Positions 52,665 through 59,880 of a DNA stretch of 59,880 bases are shown here, in pieces (the stretch's first letter is position 1; each line of letters starts with the position of its first letter). Below the pieces are notes generated by a model. It was not told the origin of the DNA. It was given only the letters and a program-made list of their open reading frames with translations, and did not search any database. Both the position numbers and the translations under genes were made by a program. The stretch comes from Methanobrevibacter thaueri (lineage in GTDB: Archaea > Methanobacteriota > Methanobacteria > Methanobacteriales > Methanobacteriaceae): positions 1-59,880 of the forward strand of contig NZ_SUTK01000006.1 of assembly GCF_015062905.1 (NCBI RefSeq). Direction: 5' to 3'.

Positions 52665-53333
52665 ATGCATTATAAAAAAATGATATTTATATTATTGACA
52701 ATCAGTCTAATCGCAATCAGCGGCCTTTCAGCTGTAGCTGCGATGGAAATACAGGGAGGGGCCTTTTCGACAGACGGTGGTCTGGAGGATTTGACCTACG
52801 CTTCCGTTGATGTTGGAAGCCAATATGCAGGAGACGAGGTCATCATACAAATCTGGTACTCACGTGACGGTTCCATACTCAACAACGGGAACATGGTTCC
52901 TATAACCGTGACATCCGACGGATTCGTCAATGTCAGAAGTGCGGATGCATACAGTCTGTTCCCTGACAATGCGAAAATCAACATCTATGACACAAACAAT
53001 AATCTGTTGGCTTCAAAAGAGGTTCTCCTATCTGCCGGCAGTGGAATTCAGACCTTCGGCCTTGGAGACTATGATCACAGCTACATCTCAAGCTCAGCTT
53101 CATCAAGTGATTCAGGCTCATCATCAGATTCCGGTTCAGGTTCAGGCTCCGGCGGAAGCAGCTACCATTCCGGCACCTCAAGCAGTTATGTCGGAAACCT
53201 CGAAACAGGAAAATTCCATGCTCCGGGATGCGGCGATGTGGACAAGATGGACCCTTCAAACAAGGTGTTCTTCTCAAGCCGTGACGAGGCTGCAGGATCA
53301 GGATATTCCCCTTGTGGACACTGCAATCCTTAG
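52665..53333 (+). CDS. secreted protein with serine-rich linker and Ada-like metal-binding C-terminus
   Basis: A 222-residue protein: signal peptide (about 1-27), a beta-rich domain (about 28-135), a serine/glycine linker (about 140-172) and a C-terminal module GNLETGKFHAPGCGDV ... VFFSSRDEAAGSGYSPCGHCNP. The C-terminal pattern H.x3.C ... C.x2.C with the F.SR.EA...GY.PC core matches the zinc-binding module of Ada and many secreted nucleases, here without an attached enzyme. AAGGTGA precedes the ATG; a hairpin terminator follows. Confidence 0.82.
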   Translation: MHYKKMIFILLTISLIAISGLSAVAAMEIQGGAFSTDGGLEDLTYASVDVGSQYAGDEVIIQIWYSRDGSILNNGNMVPITVTSDGFVNVRSADAYSLFPDNAKINIYDTNNNLLASKEVLLSAGSGIQTFGLGDYDHSYISSSASSSDSGSSSDSGSGSGSGGSSYHSGTSSSYVGNLETGKFHAPGCGDVDKMDPSNKVFFSSRDEAAGSGYSPCGHCNP

Positions 53334-53337
53334 TCAA

Positions 53338-53374
53338 AAGAGAGGTTAATATCCTCTCTTCAATGTTTTTTTTT
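53338..53374 (+). terminator. intrinsic-type terminator, 8-bp hairpin and nine T residues
   Basis: AAGAGAGG and CCTCTCTT pair perfectly around loop TTAATAT (53338-53360), and a run of nine T follows at 53366-53374, directly after the Ada-like secreted gene. Confidence 0.8.
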
Positions 53375-53582
53375 GAAAATATCTTAACATAAACTACTTT
53401 TTACCTGTCAACTCTTTTATTTTAATTATAGCATGAAAAAAATTAAAATAATTTAATTTGTCGAAAAAAGACAAAAATCACTCATCATAAAGTTATGTTT
53501 AATATGTGTTTAAAAATTTAAAATGATATCCTGTTAGACCAAAATAAAACAGGAATCATTTATTAATTATCTTACAGACCCA

Positions 53583-54008
53583 TTATTTATTATTAAAATA
53601 CTCATCCTCATCATATTCCTGGTCCATCTGATACCAGTAACCCTCTTGAGTGTCTGGATCATACATCCTTTTGTATTCATGTCCATTTTCTGATTTTACA
53701 GGCTGGTCATGCAGATATGCCCAACCAGTATCTGTTTTTTGTGATTCATCCCACTTATCAACATACTCATCTGTACCGAATTCAGGTTCACTTTCTTCAG
53801 AGGAACTTGATTGAGTGGAGGTATCTTCACTATCATCAGCCAATGTTGCATTAATTACTTCTGTAGTTGCGTTTGTAGTATTGTTAATTTGAGTTGTCTG
53901 ATTATTCTTATTATCTGTATCGCCATTCATGAAAAGACATATTGAACCAATCAAGATTATAATAATCACCAATAATGCAATAATGGCTATTTTCTCTTTT
54001 TTATTCAT
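53583..54008 (-). CDS. membrane-anchored acidic protein
   Basis: A 141-residue protein with an N-terminal anchor (about residues 7-28), an N/T-rich then S/E-rich linker and a compact C-terminal part with WDESQKTDTGWAYLHDQPV and HEYKRMYDPDTQEGYWYQMD, which looks like a small folded domain. No cysteines. Family unknown. GGTGATGTA precedes the ATG. Confidence 0.75.
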   Translation of the reverse strand: MNKKEKIAIIALLVIIIILIGSICLFMNGDTDNKNNQTTQINNTTNATTEVINATLADDSEDTSTQSSSSEESEPEFGTDEYVDKWDESQKTDTGWAYLHDQPVKSENGHEYKRMYDPDTQEGYWYQMDQEYDEDEYFNNK

Positions 54009-54129
54009 TACATCACCACTTCACCAATAATACCTAGTTTTCTAAGGAATCTATAATAAGTCCATATAAAGAATTCATATAAACAGTATATATTATGTGA
54101 TTAATATAATTATATTAAAAGGTGATTAT

Positions 54130-55392
54130 ATGAAAATTATCTCATGGAATGTTAATGGAATCAAATCTTTGATAAAGACTGGACATTTTGAGGAAATATT
54201 TGCTGAAAAACCAGATATTTTATGTCTTCAAGAAGTTAAAAGTGCAGAAATACCTGAAGTTGAAAATTATTATTCCTATTTATTCCCATCACAAAAAGGC
54301 GTAAATTATAGTGGAACTGCCATTTATACAAAAATAAAGCCAGTTTCAGTTAAAAAAGGTTTGGGCATTAAGGAATTTGATGATGAAGGGAGAGTTATTA
54401 AACTTGAGTTTGAAAATTTCAATTTATTTAACATGTATGCACCTACAGGCGCCGGAGGAAATGAAGAATATAAGCATAAGACCGATTTTTATGATAAATT
54501 CACAGAGTATGTAAAAAAATCAAATAAACCTGTAATATTCTGTGGAGATTTTAATAGAATATCAACTGAACTTGATGCAAAAAACATCAAAAATATCAAG
54601 AATAAATCCGGATTCATGCCAGAAGAGGAAGCTTGGTTTAAAGAATTGTTATCAACAAAATATTTAGATGCATTCCGTGAATTTAATGACAAGGGAGATA
54701 ACTTTACATGGTGGCCATATGCATGGGATTCCCGAACAAAAAATAATGGGTATAGATTCGATTATTTCATAGTTTCCAAAAGTTTTGAAAGTACATTAAC
54801 AGATTCATATATCCTAAAAGACCAATTAGGTTCTGACCATGCCCCTATTGTTTTGGAATTGAACTCCTGCCAAGTATGCGGTACAGTCAACAACAACAAT
54901 AATGAATTCTGTTACCATTGTGGAATTAAACTATCTGAACCTGAAGATGAAAATGAACAATCACGAGAGGAGAAATTAGAAATAGCTAAAGACAAGATAA
55001 TCCTTCTGGATTTGAATTACACATTAATAGCCAACTCCAAAGAAATCTGGAACTATCCCATTGAGAAGAAAATCAAGTCACAGGAATATGAAAAAGATTT
55101 GATTGAGTTAATCAAGGACAACTACGTTATTTTAATAACTGCAAGTCCTTATAAAAGATCCCATAAAATATTAAGAGACATTAAGGAAAAAACCGGTTTT
55201 GAGCCTGATGAATCTTATTGGAACTTTGGTGGCCAGCCAACACAAATCAAAAAATATTGGATGGAAAATGAGGTTATACCACAGCATGGGGATGAAGCAG
55301 ATAAATATCTGGCAATTGAATCCAATCCTGCAACCAGAAGAATGTATAAGAAATTGGGCATCGAGGCAAGACCGAAAAGCGATTTTATTTAA
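54130..55392 (+). CDS. xth: exonuclease III / AP endonuclease fused to a zinc ribbon and a HAD-like phosphatase domain
   Basis: A 420-residue fusion. Residues 1-250 are an XthA-type nuclease: MKIISWNVNGIKS (N7), LCLQEVK (E35), MYAPTGAGG, GDFNR, WPYAWDSRTKNNGYRFDYF and GSDHAPI. A zinc ribbon (CQVCGTVN, FCYHCG) follows at about 252-272. The last 140 residues resemble a HAD phosphatase: ILLDLNYTL (motif I, D-x-N-x-T instead of D-x-D-x-T), ILITASPYKRSH (motif II), and HGDEADKYLAIESNPATRR. A nuclease joined to a phosphatase suggests end-processing in repair. The start at 54130 has AAAGGTGATTAT. Confidence 0.88.
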   Translation: MKIISWNVNGIKSLIKTGHFEEIFAEKPDILCLQEVKSAEIPEVENYYSYLFPSQKGVNYSGTAIYTKIKPVSVKKGLGIKEFDDEGRVIKLEFENFNLFNMYAPTGAGGNEEYKHKTDFYDKFTEYVKKSNKPVIFCGDFNRISTELDAKNIKNIKNKSGFMPEEEAWFKELLSTKYLDAFREFNDKGDNFTWWPYAWDSRTKNNGYRFDYFIVSKSFESTLTDSYILKDQLGSDHAPIVLELNSCQVCGTVNNNNNEFCYHCGIKLSEPEDENEQSREEKLEIAKDKIILLDLNYTLIANSKEIWNYPIEKKIKSQEYEKDLIELIKDNYVILITASPYKRSHKILRDIKEKTGFEPDESYWNFGGQPTQIKKYWMENEVIPQHGDEADKYLAIESNPATRRMYKKLGIEARPKSDFI

Positions 55393-55407
55393 AAGGAGAC
55401 AATTAAA

Positions 55408-55926
55408 ATGAGTACAATTGAAATACAGCAAAAAGGAATCACAGAGTTGGATGTTGATGCAGTCGTGAATGCTGCAAACAGCGGGCTTCTGGAAGGAAGC
55501 GGAGTGTGCGGAGCGATATTCAGTGCGGCAGGTTCATATGAGCTTACAGAAGCATGCAGTGAAATAGGAGGATGTCCGACAGGCAGTGCAGTAATCACCC
55601 CCGGATTCAATCTCAAGGCAAAATACGTCATCCATGCCGTCGGCCCAATATGGAGCGGCGGAGACAACAACGAAGAGGAACTACTCTACAGTGCTTACGA
55701 ACAATCATTAATTCTGGCAAAGGAGCATGACTGCAGCTCAATCGGTTTTCCTGTGATTTCATCAGGAATCTATGGCTATCCAAAAAGGCAGGCATGGCAG
55801 GTGGCAATCGGGGCATGCCAAGATTTCATCAATGACAATCCAGACTACCCAATCAGAATCATATTCGCCGTTTTAAGCGACAGCTCAAGGGAGCTTGGAG
55901 AGTCTGTAATTGAAGACATGCTCTGA
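55408..55926 (+). CDS. macro-domain protein (ADP-ribose/O-acetyl-ADP-ribose hydrolase type)
   Basis: A 172-residue macro domain: VDAVVNAANSGLLEGSGVCGAIFSAAG (ADP-ribose-binding loop), CPTGSAVITPGFNLKAKYVIHAVGP, and ISSGIYGYPKRQA. Members bind ADP-ribose and remove acetyl or ADP-ribosyl groups. The usual GGGVDGAI loop is changed to GSGVCGAI. The gene starts 15 bases after the nuclease/HAD fusion with GGAG in front, so it shares its transcript; ADP-ribose signalling at DNA ends is a possible link. Confidence 0.9.
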   Translation: MSTIEIQQKGITELDVDAVVNAANSGLLEGSGVCGAIFSAAGSYELTEACSEIGGCPTGSAVITPGFNLKAKYVIHAVGPIWSGGDNNEEELLYSAYEQSLILAKEHDCSSIGFPVISSGIYGYPKRQAWQVAIGACQDFINDNPDYPIRIIFAVLSDSSRELGESVIEDML

Positions 55927-55952
55927 ATATATCAAAAATGCGGCAAAGCGGT

Positions 55953-56731
55953 TCAGCCAATGAATGATTCTATCAATTCGATGACCTCGGACTCCCTTTC
56001 AAGATAGGCGATATGGCCAGCACCCTCAACGATTTCCAATTCGGATGTCGGAAGGATTTCATGAAGCCTGATTGATTCTTCGGGAGGATTGATTCCGTCA
56101 TATTCGCCGACCAGAAGCAAAACAGGTATCCTGACCCTATCGGCATCGCTTACCATATCATAATGGGCAAGTGAGGCATAGATGTTTTTCCTTTCCTCCT
56201 CGGTTAGCTCGACTTCGCTGCGGTTTCCCTTATAGAACTCGGCAACCTGTTCCATGGTTGTGTCCGGGGCATAAACCCTTCTTGAAATCATCCTTCCCAT
56301 TTCCTTCAAGTCAATATCGGAATCTCCCTCGTTTTCCTCGGCGGCCTTCTGCATCAGTGAGATTTCACCCTGTCCCCTGCTTCCCAAAAGGACTATCCTT
56401 GAAAGGGCGTCAGGATACTTTTCTGCAGTCCTGAGGGCAACATATGATCCCATTGAAATGCCTATCACTATTGGCCTGTCCAGATTCAGCTCATTGATGA
56501 TTCCATTCAAGTCATCCGCATAGTCATCCAAATCAAAGGATTCCAGCTTGTCGCTTTTTCCATGTCCCCTGACATCATATGAAAGCACATGATGGGTTTT
56601 GCTGAAGTGGTCGTAAAGAGGATTCATGATTTCCTTGCTTGCAAAGATTCCATGAATAAGGACCATGTCCTGACCTGTTCAGCCTGCTTTATTGACATTT
56701 CTATATTGTTTACTGTTATTCTTGATTCCAT
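55953..56731 (-). pseudogene. alpha/beta hydrolase, N-terminus broken by a one-base deletion
   Basis: Alpha/beta hydrolase with VLIHGIFAS, VRGHGKS, nucleophile elbow GISMGSY, LLVGEYDGINPPEE (Asp) and GAGHIAYLE (His). The intact-looking frame starts abruptly at MVLIHG (56666). Upstream in the next frame stands MESRITVNNIEMSIKQA (ATG at 56731). Restoring one G near 56680 joins them as ...KQAGTGQDMVLIHG, the normal N-terminal strand and loop of this family. Either a frameshift mutation or a sequencing error. If translated from 56666 the product lacks about 22 residues and may fold poorly. Confidence 0.8.
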
Positions 56732-56962
56732 AATATGACTTCCCGCAATAATGTTTTGACGTTTATCCATGCTTTTTTATTGTCATCCGGATAATGCCTC
56801 ATGCAAATTCACAAACAATTATATTTAAATTATCCTCACTTAAAATGTTTTTTCATTCGCTTTAATGATTGCATAGAAAGTTTTATATTGCACTAAAATA
56901 ATATAACAATTGTTAATTTTTTGGTGATTCAATCCCAAAAGACAATATATGAAGTGATAAAA

Positions 56963-57166
56963 ATGAGTTTCAATCTTAAGTTTAAGGAAATTGATGAGGA
57001 AAGGGAACAGAAAGGCGAAGAGTATACTATTAACGACCTGATAAAGGAGCTTGGACTGTCAGCCCAGACCGTGGTGGCAAAGCAGAACGGCGAGCTGGCA
57101 ATCGAGGAAAGCGTCATAAATGACGGGGACGAAATAAGGCTGGTTCAAATCATATATGGAGGATAA
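56963..57166 (+). CDS. ubiquitin-like sulfur-carrier protein (ThiS/MoaD/SAMP type)
   Basis: A 67-residue beta-grasp protein ending in the diglycine YGG, the site that is thiocarboxylated or conjugated in MoaD, ThiS and archaeal SAMPs. Visible are the YTINDLIKELGLSAQTVVAKQNGELA core and VINDGDEIRLVQIIYGG. GAAGTGAT precedes the ATG; the frame extends upstream but without a site. The next gene begins nine bases later. The partner activating enzyme (E1/MoeB-like) is not in the window. Confidence 0.9.
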   Translation: MSFNLKFKEIDEEREQKGEEYTINDLIKELGLSAQTVVAKQNGELAIEESVINDGDEIRLVQIIYGG

Positions 57167-57175
57167 GGCGATTTC

Positions 57176-57589
57176 ATGACAGACAAGACATATAAGCTGC
57201 TCATTACAAAGGGAAACGACCCCGATGACCAATACGGTTTTTACAAGGAGAGAATCGACAGCCAGAATGACTTCTCATACATCGAATACAATACCGAAGA
57301 CAACGACCTCACCGACGAGGTGTTTGAAGACGTGGACGTTATCGTGATGCTTTTTGGCCTCTACCACAACAATCAGGAGATGTTTGAGGAACTTTTCGAG
57401 AAATCAAAGGAATTTGGCGTTCCGGTGCTTCTGGTTCGCTTCTTCGGAATGGAATACATTCTGAAGGAACTGGAGGAGAGATCAGACGCTGTGGTAGGAT
57501 GGAATCCCCACTGCATTGTGGATGCAATAGAAACCCTTGTTAATGGCAAGGACTGGGTAAAGCCATGCGACACAGGCGAAAAACCCTAA
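57176..57589 (+). CDS. TIR-like (MTH538/DUF1863, ThsB-like) domain protein
   Basis: A 137-residue flavodoxin-like protein resembling the TIR-like family that includes ThsB of Thoeris defence: DVDVIVMLFGLYHNNQEMFEELFEKSKEFGVPVLLVRFFG, then ELEERSDAVVGWNPHCIVDAIETL, in the place of the family's ADEIVGWN..SIV.AI. TIR-type proteins hydrolyse or cyclise NAD+ derivatives, or act as scaffolds; the activity here is not shown. It is co-transcribed with the ubiquitin-like gene. No ThsA-like effector is nearby. Confidence 0.75.
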   Translation: MTDKTYKLLITKGNDPDDQYGFYKERIDSQNDFSYIEYNTEDNDLTDEVFEDVDVIVMLFGLYHNNQEMFEELFEKSKEFGVPVLLVRFFGMEYILKELEERSDAVVGWNPHCIVDAIETLVNGKDWVKPCDTGEKP

Positions 57590-57756
57590 CAATTGATACA
57601 TCACCATTCAAAACAATGCCGAAGTTTCAAAAAGCTTAATGCTAATGACATAATGCCATCACCAGAAACCGGAACGATGATTTTGCATTCAATTTAATTA
57701 GTAGCAAAATCAATATTATAACAAGTGAGAATTAACCTATTTTGGAGATGAGATAC

Positions 57757-58209
57757 ATGACAGACGAAAACAGTGCAAACCGTATGAGCAAAAATGAGTA
57801 TTACCTTGCAATCGCCCTTGCCGTTTCAAAAAGAAGCACCTGCCTGAAAAGACGCTACGGAGCGGTAATAGTGAACAACGACGAGATAGTCAGTACAGGA
57901 TACAACGGAAATCCAAGGGGAGAGGAAAACTGCTGCGACAGGGGAAACTGCAAAAGGATGAACCTTCCGTCAAATTCAGGAAACTACAATGACTGCTTTT
58001 CAGTACATGCCGAACAGAATGCAATGCTGAGCGCAAGCAGAAATGAAATGATAGGCTCAACCATCTATCTTGCCGGAGAAAAGTACGATGACGGAGAATG
58101 GGTCGAAATAGATGATGCCGAACCTTGCCCTATATGCTCAAGGATGGTAAAGAACTCCGGAATCAACAGGATCGTCAGCCAGAAGGGCATCACCAACCTG
58201 CGGGAATAG
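57757..58209 (+). CDS. deoxycytidylate deaminase (dCMP deaminase, ComEB-like)
   Basis: Converts dCMP to dUMP for dTMP synthesis. The 150-residue protein has RRYGAVIVNNDEIVSTGYNGNPRG, CCDRGNCKR, the zinc/catalytic HAE motif (SVHAEQNAML) and PCPICSRM (PCxxC). The start at 57757 has a GGAGATGAG site; a TTG at 57742 is also in frame. A hairpin follows at the convergent gene end. Confidence 0.9.
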   Translation: MTDENSANRMSKNEYYLAIALAVSKRSTCLKRRYGAVIVNNDEIVSTGYNGNPRGEENCCDRGNCKRMNLPSNSGNYNDCFSVHAEQNAMLSASRNEMIGSTIYLAGEKYDDGEWVEIDDAEPCPICSRMVKNSGINRIVSQKGITNLRE

Positions 58210-58210
58210 C

Positions 58211-58239
58211 TTGAATCGAATGTTTCGACATTCATTCAA
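58211..58239. terminator. hairpin with TTCG loop between convergent genes
   Basis: TTGAAT-C-GAATGT and ACATTC-ATTCAA pair over 12 bp with one bulged C, closing on the tetraloop TTCG. It fills the space between the dCMP deaminase stop and the stop of the convergent gene. There is no T run. Confidence 0.55.
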
Positions 58240-59208
58240 TCAATAAACCCTATACCCTTTTTCAAGTTTCATATTTTTCAAGTCAAGGTCATAGACCGCA
58301 TACCTGCCGTCACCCATATCAAAGCTAACGGTAACGTCAATCTCATCGGTGAATGTGAATCCGTAACCGCCGTAATCCAGCTTTGCACCATAACCTCCGG
58401 AACACTTGGTGAACTTAAAACCAGTCTCATTTTCAGTTTCCCTTACCAGTTTAGAGAATCTTCCATCTGAGAGGAGGTCATCATGGTTATGCACTATGCT
58501 GAAATCTTTAAAGGCAAGAGGCCCCATATATTGGGGATTGTATTCACACAGATATGTTGTCGTGAAAAACCTGTGTGGCTTTTCGAAAACGAAATCGATG
58601 CCGTAATCCATTGCCCTCTGGAAGCTGACCAGCCTGCAGTCATTTGACTTCATCAGCTTTACTGACTCTTCAACGAGTCTCTGCTTTCTGGCCTCATCGA
58701 AGACGAAGTGACCTATTGCATCATAGATTTCCTCGCCGAGCTCTTCGGGGGTCTTGGCGTTGAGATTTTCCAGGGGCTTTCCGCATTTCCCACAGCTTTC
58801 ATGATAATAGGGATAAATCATGTCACAAGCCCTGCATATCTTTGCAGAACCCCTATTCTGCATGATTATTGTCACTGCACTTTTCACCCTGCCGCCGTGC
58901 ATGTTTGCAATTCTGCAGCACAGCTCAATCACCCAGTCCCTGTTGAAGGGATTGTATGAAATCTGGGATCTTTCATGGTCACTCATTTCATTGTAGATTC
59001 TGAAGGCGGATTCAAGCATCATGAATGCATCCTCCTCGTGATTGAGTTTGAAAAAGTCGAATGAATTGGCATAGTCATTTTTGAATTCATCAACAAAAGT
59101 TCCTTGTGAATTTCCATCCCTATCTTTAAGATAACCCATATATCTTGTGTCAGGAACACCTATGTCGTTGCCGTCGCCGACGGGATCTCCAACCTGCCAT
59201 TCTCTCAT
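58240..59208 (-). CDS. uncharacterised protein with central zinc ribbon
   Basis: A 322-residue soluble protein. A zinc ribbon (ICRACDMIYPYYHESCGKCGKPL) lies at about residues 125-147. The N-terminal half is helical, and the C-terminal half is beta-rich with many F/Y/G residues (GGYGAKLDYGGYGFTFTDEIDVTVSFDMGDGRYAVY). No family recognised. GAGAGTGAT precedes the ATG. Confidence 0.72.
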   Translation of the reverse strand: MREWQVGDPVGDGNDIGVPDTRYMGYLKDRDGNSQGTFVDEFKNDYANSFDFFKLNHEEDAFMMLESAFRIYNEMSDHERSQISYNPFNRDWVIELCCRIANMHGGRVKSAVTIIMQNRGSAKICRACDMIYPYYHESCGKCGKPLENLNAKTPEELGEEIYDAIGHFVFDEARKQRLVEESVKLMKSNDCRLVSFQRAMDYGIDFVFEKPHRFFTTTYLCEYNPQYMGPLAFKDFSIVHNHDDLLSDGRFSKLVRETENETGFKFTKCSGGYGAKLDYGGYGFTFTDEIDVTVSFDMGDGRYAVYDLDLKNMKLEKGYRVY

Positions 59209-59562
59209 TCAATCACTCTCCAACAAGCAAAGATGCGGTTTGAAAAGCCACACCTGATGCACAAATCAGTTTAACAATAATGTTAAATGTATCATTCATG
59301 TGATATAAGAATTCCTACATCAACTGTATTGGGTTCTGGTTTTTCTATCAATAATTATACTATTTCGGATTGAATATATAAATGTTTTATTTGCTTATTT
59401 TGGAATAATATTTCATAATTGGTCTTATTTTATAGTTAATTATTTAGTGAAAATTGCAAAAAACATATGGGTTAAAGAAATAATTTTCAAGCCAAAAAAT
59501 AGTGAAATGTGCAAAAAAAATAATCCAATAAAAAAAAAGAAAAAAAAGATGAAAAAATGAAG
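59209..59562. other. 354-bp intergenic region, nothing recognised
   Basis: AT-rich. It should contain the promoter of the gene at 59208. T-rich tracts on the minus strand near 59515-59550 probably end transcription of the restriction-associated gene at 59563. No RNA or coding signature is visible. Confidence 0.4.
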
Positions 59563-59880
59563 TTAATTATTCATCTCCAAATATTCCTTAATAACACTTA
59601 AAATACGTTTTTTATAATCATACAAATCAGAAACTTGTTTAATATCTACCTTATCACCAATTTTACCACCATTAGATGTTAAAGTGATTTTATCATAGAA
59701 TTCAACACGTAAATGATTTGAAGTATTGAAATGCAAACGAACAATAGGGAAACGTTGATTATCATCAAATAAAATATTACAATAATGCTTCCTGTCCCTC
59801 AATGCAATACGGTTTACATCAGCAACTTCTGAAGCAATTGATTTAACGATGAAATAAGCTTCTTTTTCTAATTCGGTAGT
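59563..59880 (-). CDS. C-terminal part of a restriction-endonuclease-associated protein (5' end outside the window)
   Basis: The frame is open to the window edge, giving 105 residues. The pattern TTELEKEAYFIVKSI ... VNRIALRDRKHYCNILFDDNQRFPIVRLHFN ... VSDLYDYKKRILSVIKEYL matches the C-terminal end of large type-I-restriction-like proteins (COG4748 style), where EE.E.YYIVKSI, a RDTK.Y..ILLDD...PI.RL.FN core and a closing YK.R.. helix are typical. The catalytic part is outside the window, so activity cannot be judged. Confidence 0.65.
   Translation of the reverse strand, partial: TTELEKEAYFIVKSIASEVADVNRIALRDRKHYCNILFDDNQRFPIVRLHFNTSNHLRVEFYDKITLTSNGGKIGDKVDIKQVSDLYDYKKRILSVIKEYLEMNN

Noticed and set aside
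1..59880. tRNA, rRNA or replication origin
   Set aside because: The intergenic regions were read for T-arm-like GTTCRANTC sequences, rRNA-like blocks and clustered origin boxes; none was found.

Overview
The window comes from a methanogenic archaeon of the order Methanobacteriales, most probably a Methanobrevibacter. The evidence is coenzyme M genes (comA, comD, comE), an FO-synthase subunit (cofH), a methanogenesis-marker-16/DUF39 protein, HdrA/B/C paralogues, cyclic 2,3-diphosphoglycerate synthetase, an archaeal DNA primase small subunit, a giant adhesin-like protein with Ig-like repeats, AT-rich spacers and ribosome-binding sites of the GGTGAT/GGAGG type. No rRNA, tRNA or CRISPR array was seen.

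Layout. 0-6 kb is core metabolism: primase small subunit (5' end outside the window), thymidylate kinase plus cofH, comDE, a winged-helix regulator and a dicarboxylate:cation symporter. 6.3-11.6 kb is one surface protein with a beta-helix, a papain-type peptidase and Ig-like repeats. 11.8-17.7 kb is a tight minus-strand operon, comA-mmp16-hdrC-hdrB-hdrA, in which the Hdr subunits are divergent paralogues and HdrA carries a C-terminal MvhD-like domain without cysteines. 17.8-20.3 kb holds UPF0058, UPF0280 and cpgS.

20.3-31.5 kb is accessory: zinc-ribbon proteins, two tandem-SseB-like paralogues, a Rad3/DinG-type helicase, a CbbX-type AAA+ ATPase, three micro zinc-ribbon genes, a HIRAN remnant and an operon ending in a protein of 13-residue DxxGDG repeats. 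A candidate structured RNA lies at 21290-21430. 31.6-37.8 kb looks like a defence island: an ABC-type ATPase with a PD-(D/E)XK-like partner behind a Cas4-like/DEDD exonuclease (DUF2779), then a DUF2075 helicase with a MazG-like pyrophosphohydrolase and a decayed vsr gene. 38-49 kb carries a GIY-YIG/zinc-ribbon/membrane fusion, TPR and TPR-HIRAN proteins, an 816-residue protein with repeated HTH-like units and a double gamma-glutamylcyclotransferase-like protein.

49-54 kb is a set of small secreted or membrane-anchored proteins with a voltage-gated-type K+ channel. 54-59.9 kb has an exonuclease III/zinc-ribbon/HAD fusion, a macro-domain protein, a frameshifted alpha/beta hydrolase, a ubiquitin-like sulfur-carrier gene beside a TIR-like gene, dCMP deaminase and the 3' end of a restriction-associated gene.

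Functionally, ComA makes phosphosulfolactate and ComDE decarboxylates sulfopyruvate to sulfoacetaldehyde. The mmp16-hdrCBA genes behind comA are strong candidates for the reductive, sulfur-inserting last step to coenzyme M; this is an inference. The accessory genes share a recurrent architecture, one or more CxxC zinc ribbons joined to very different effector domains.
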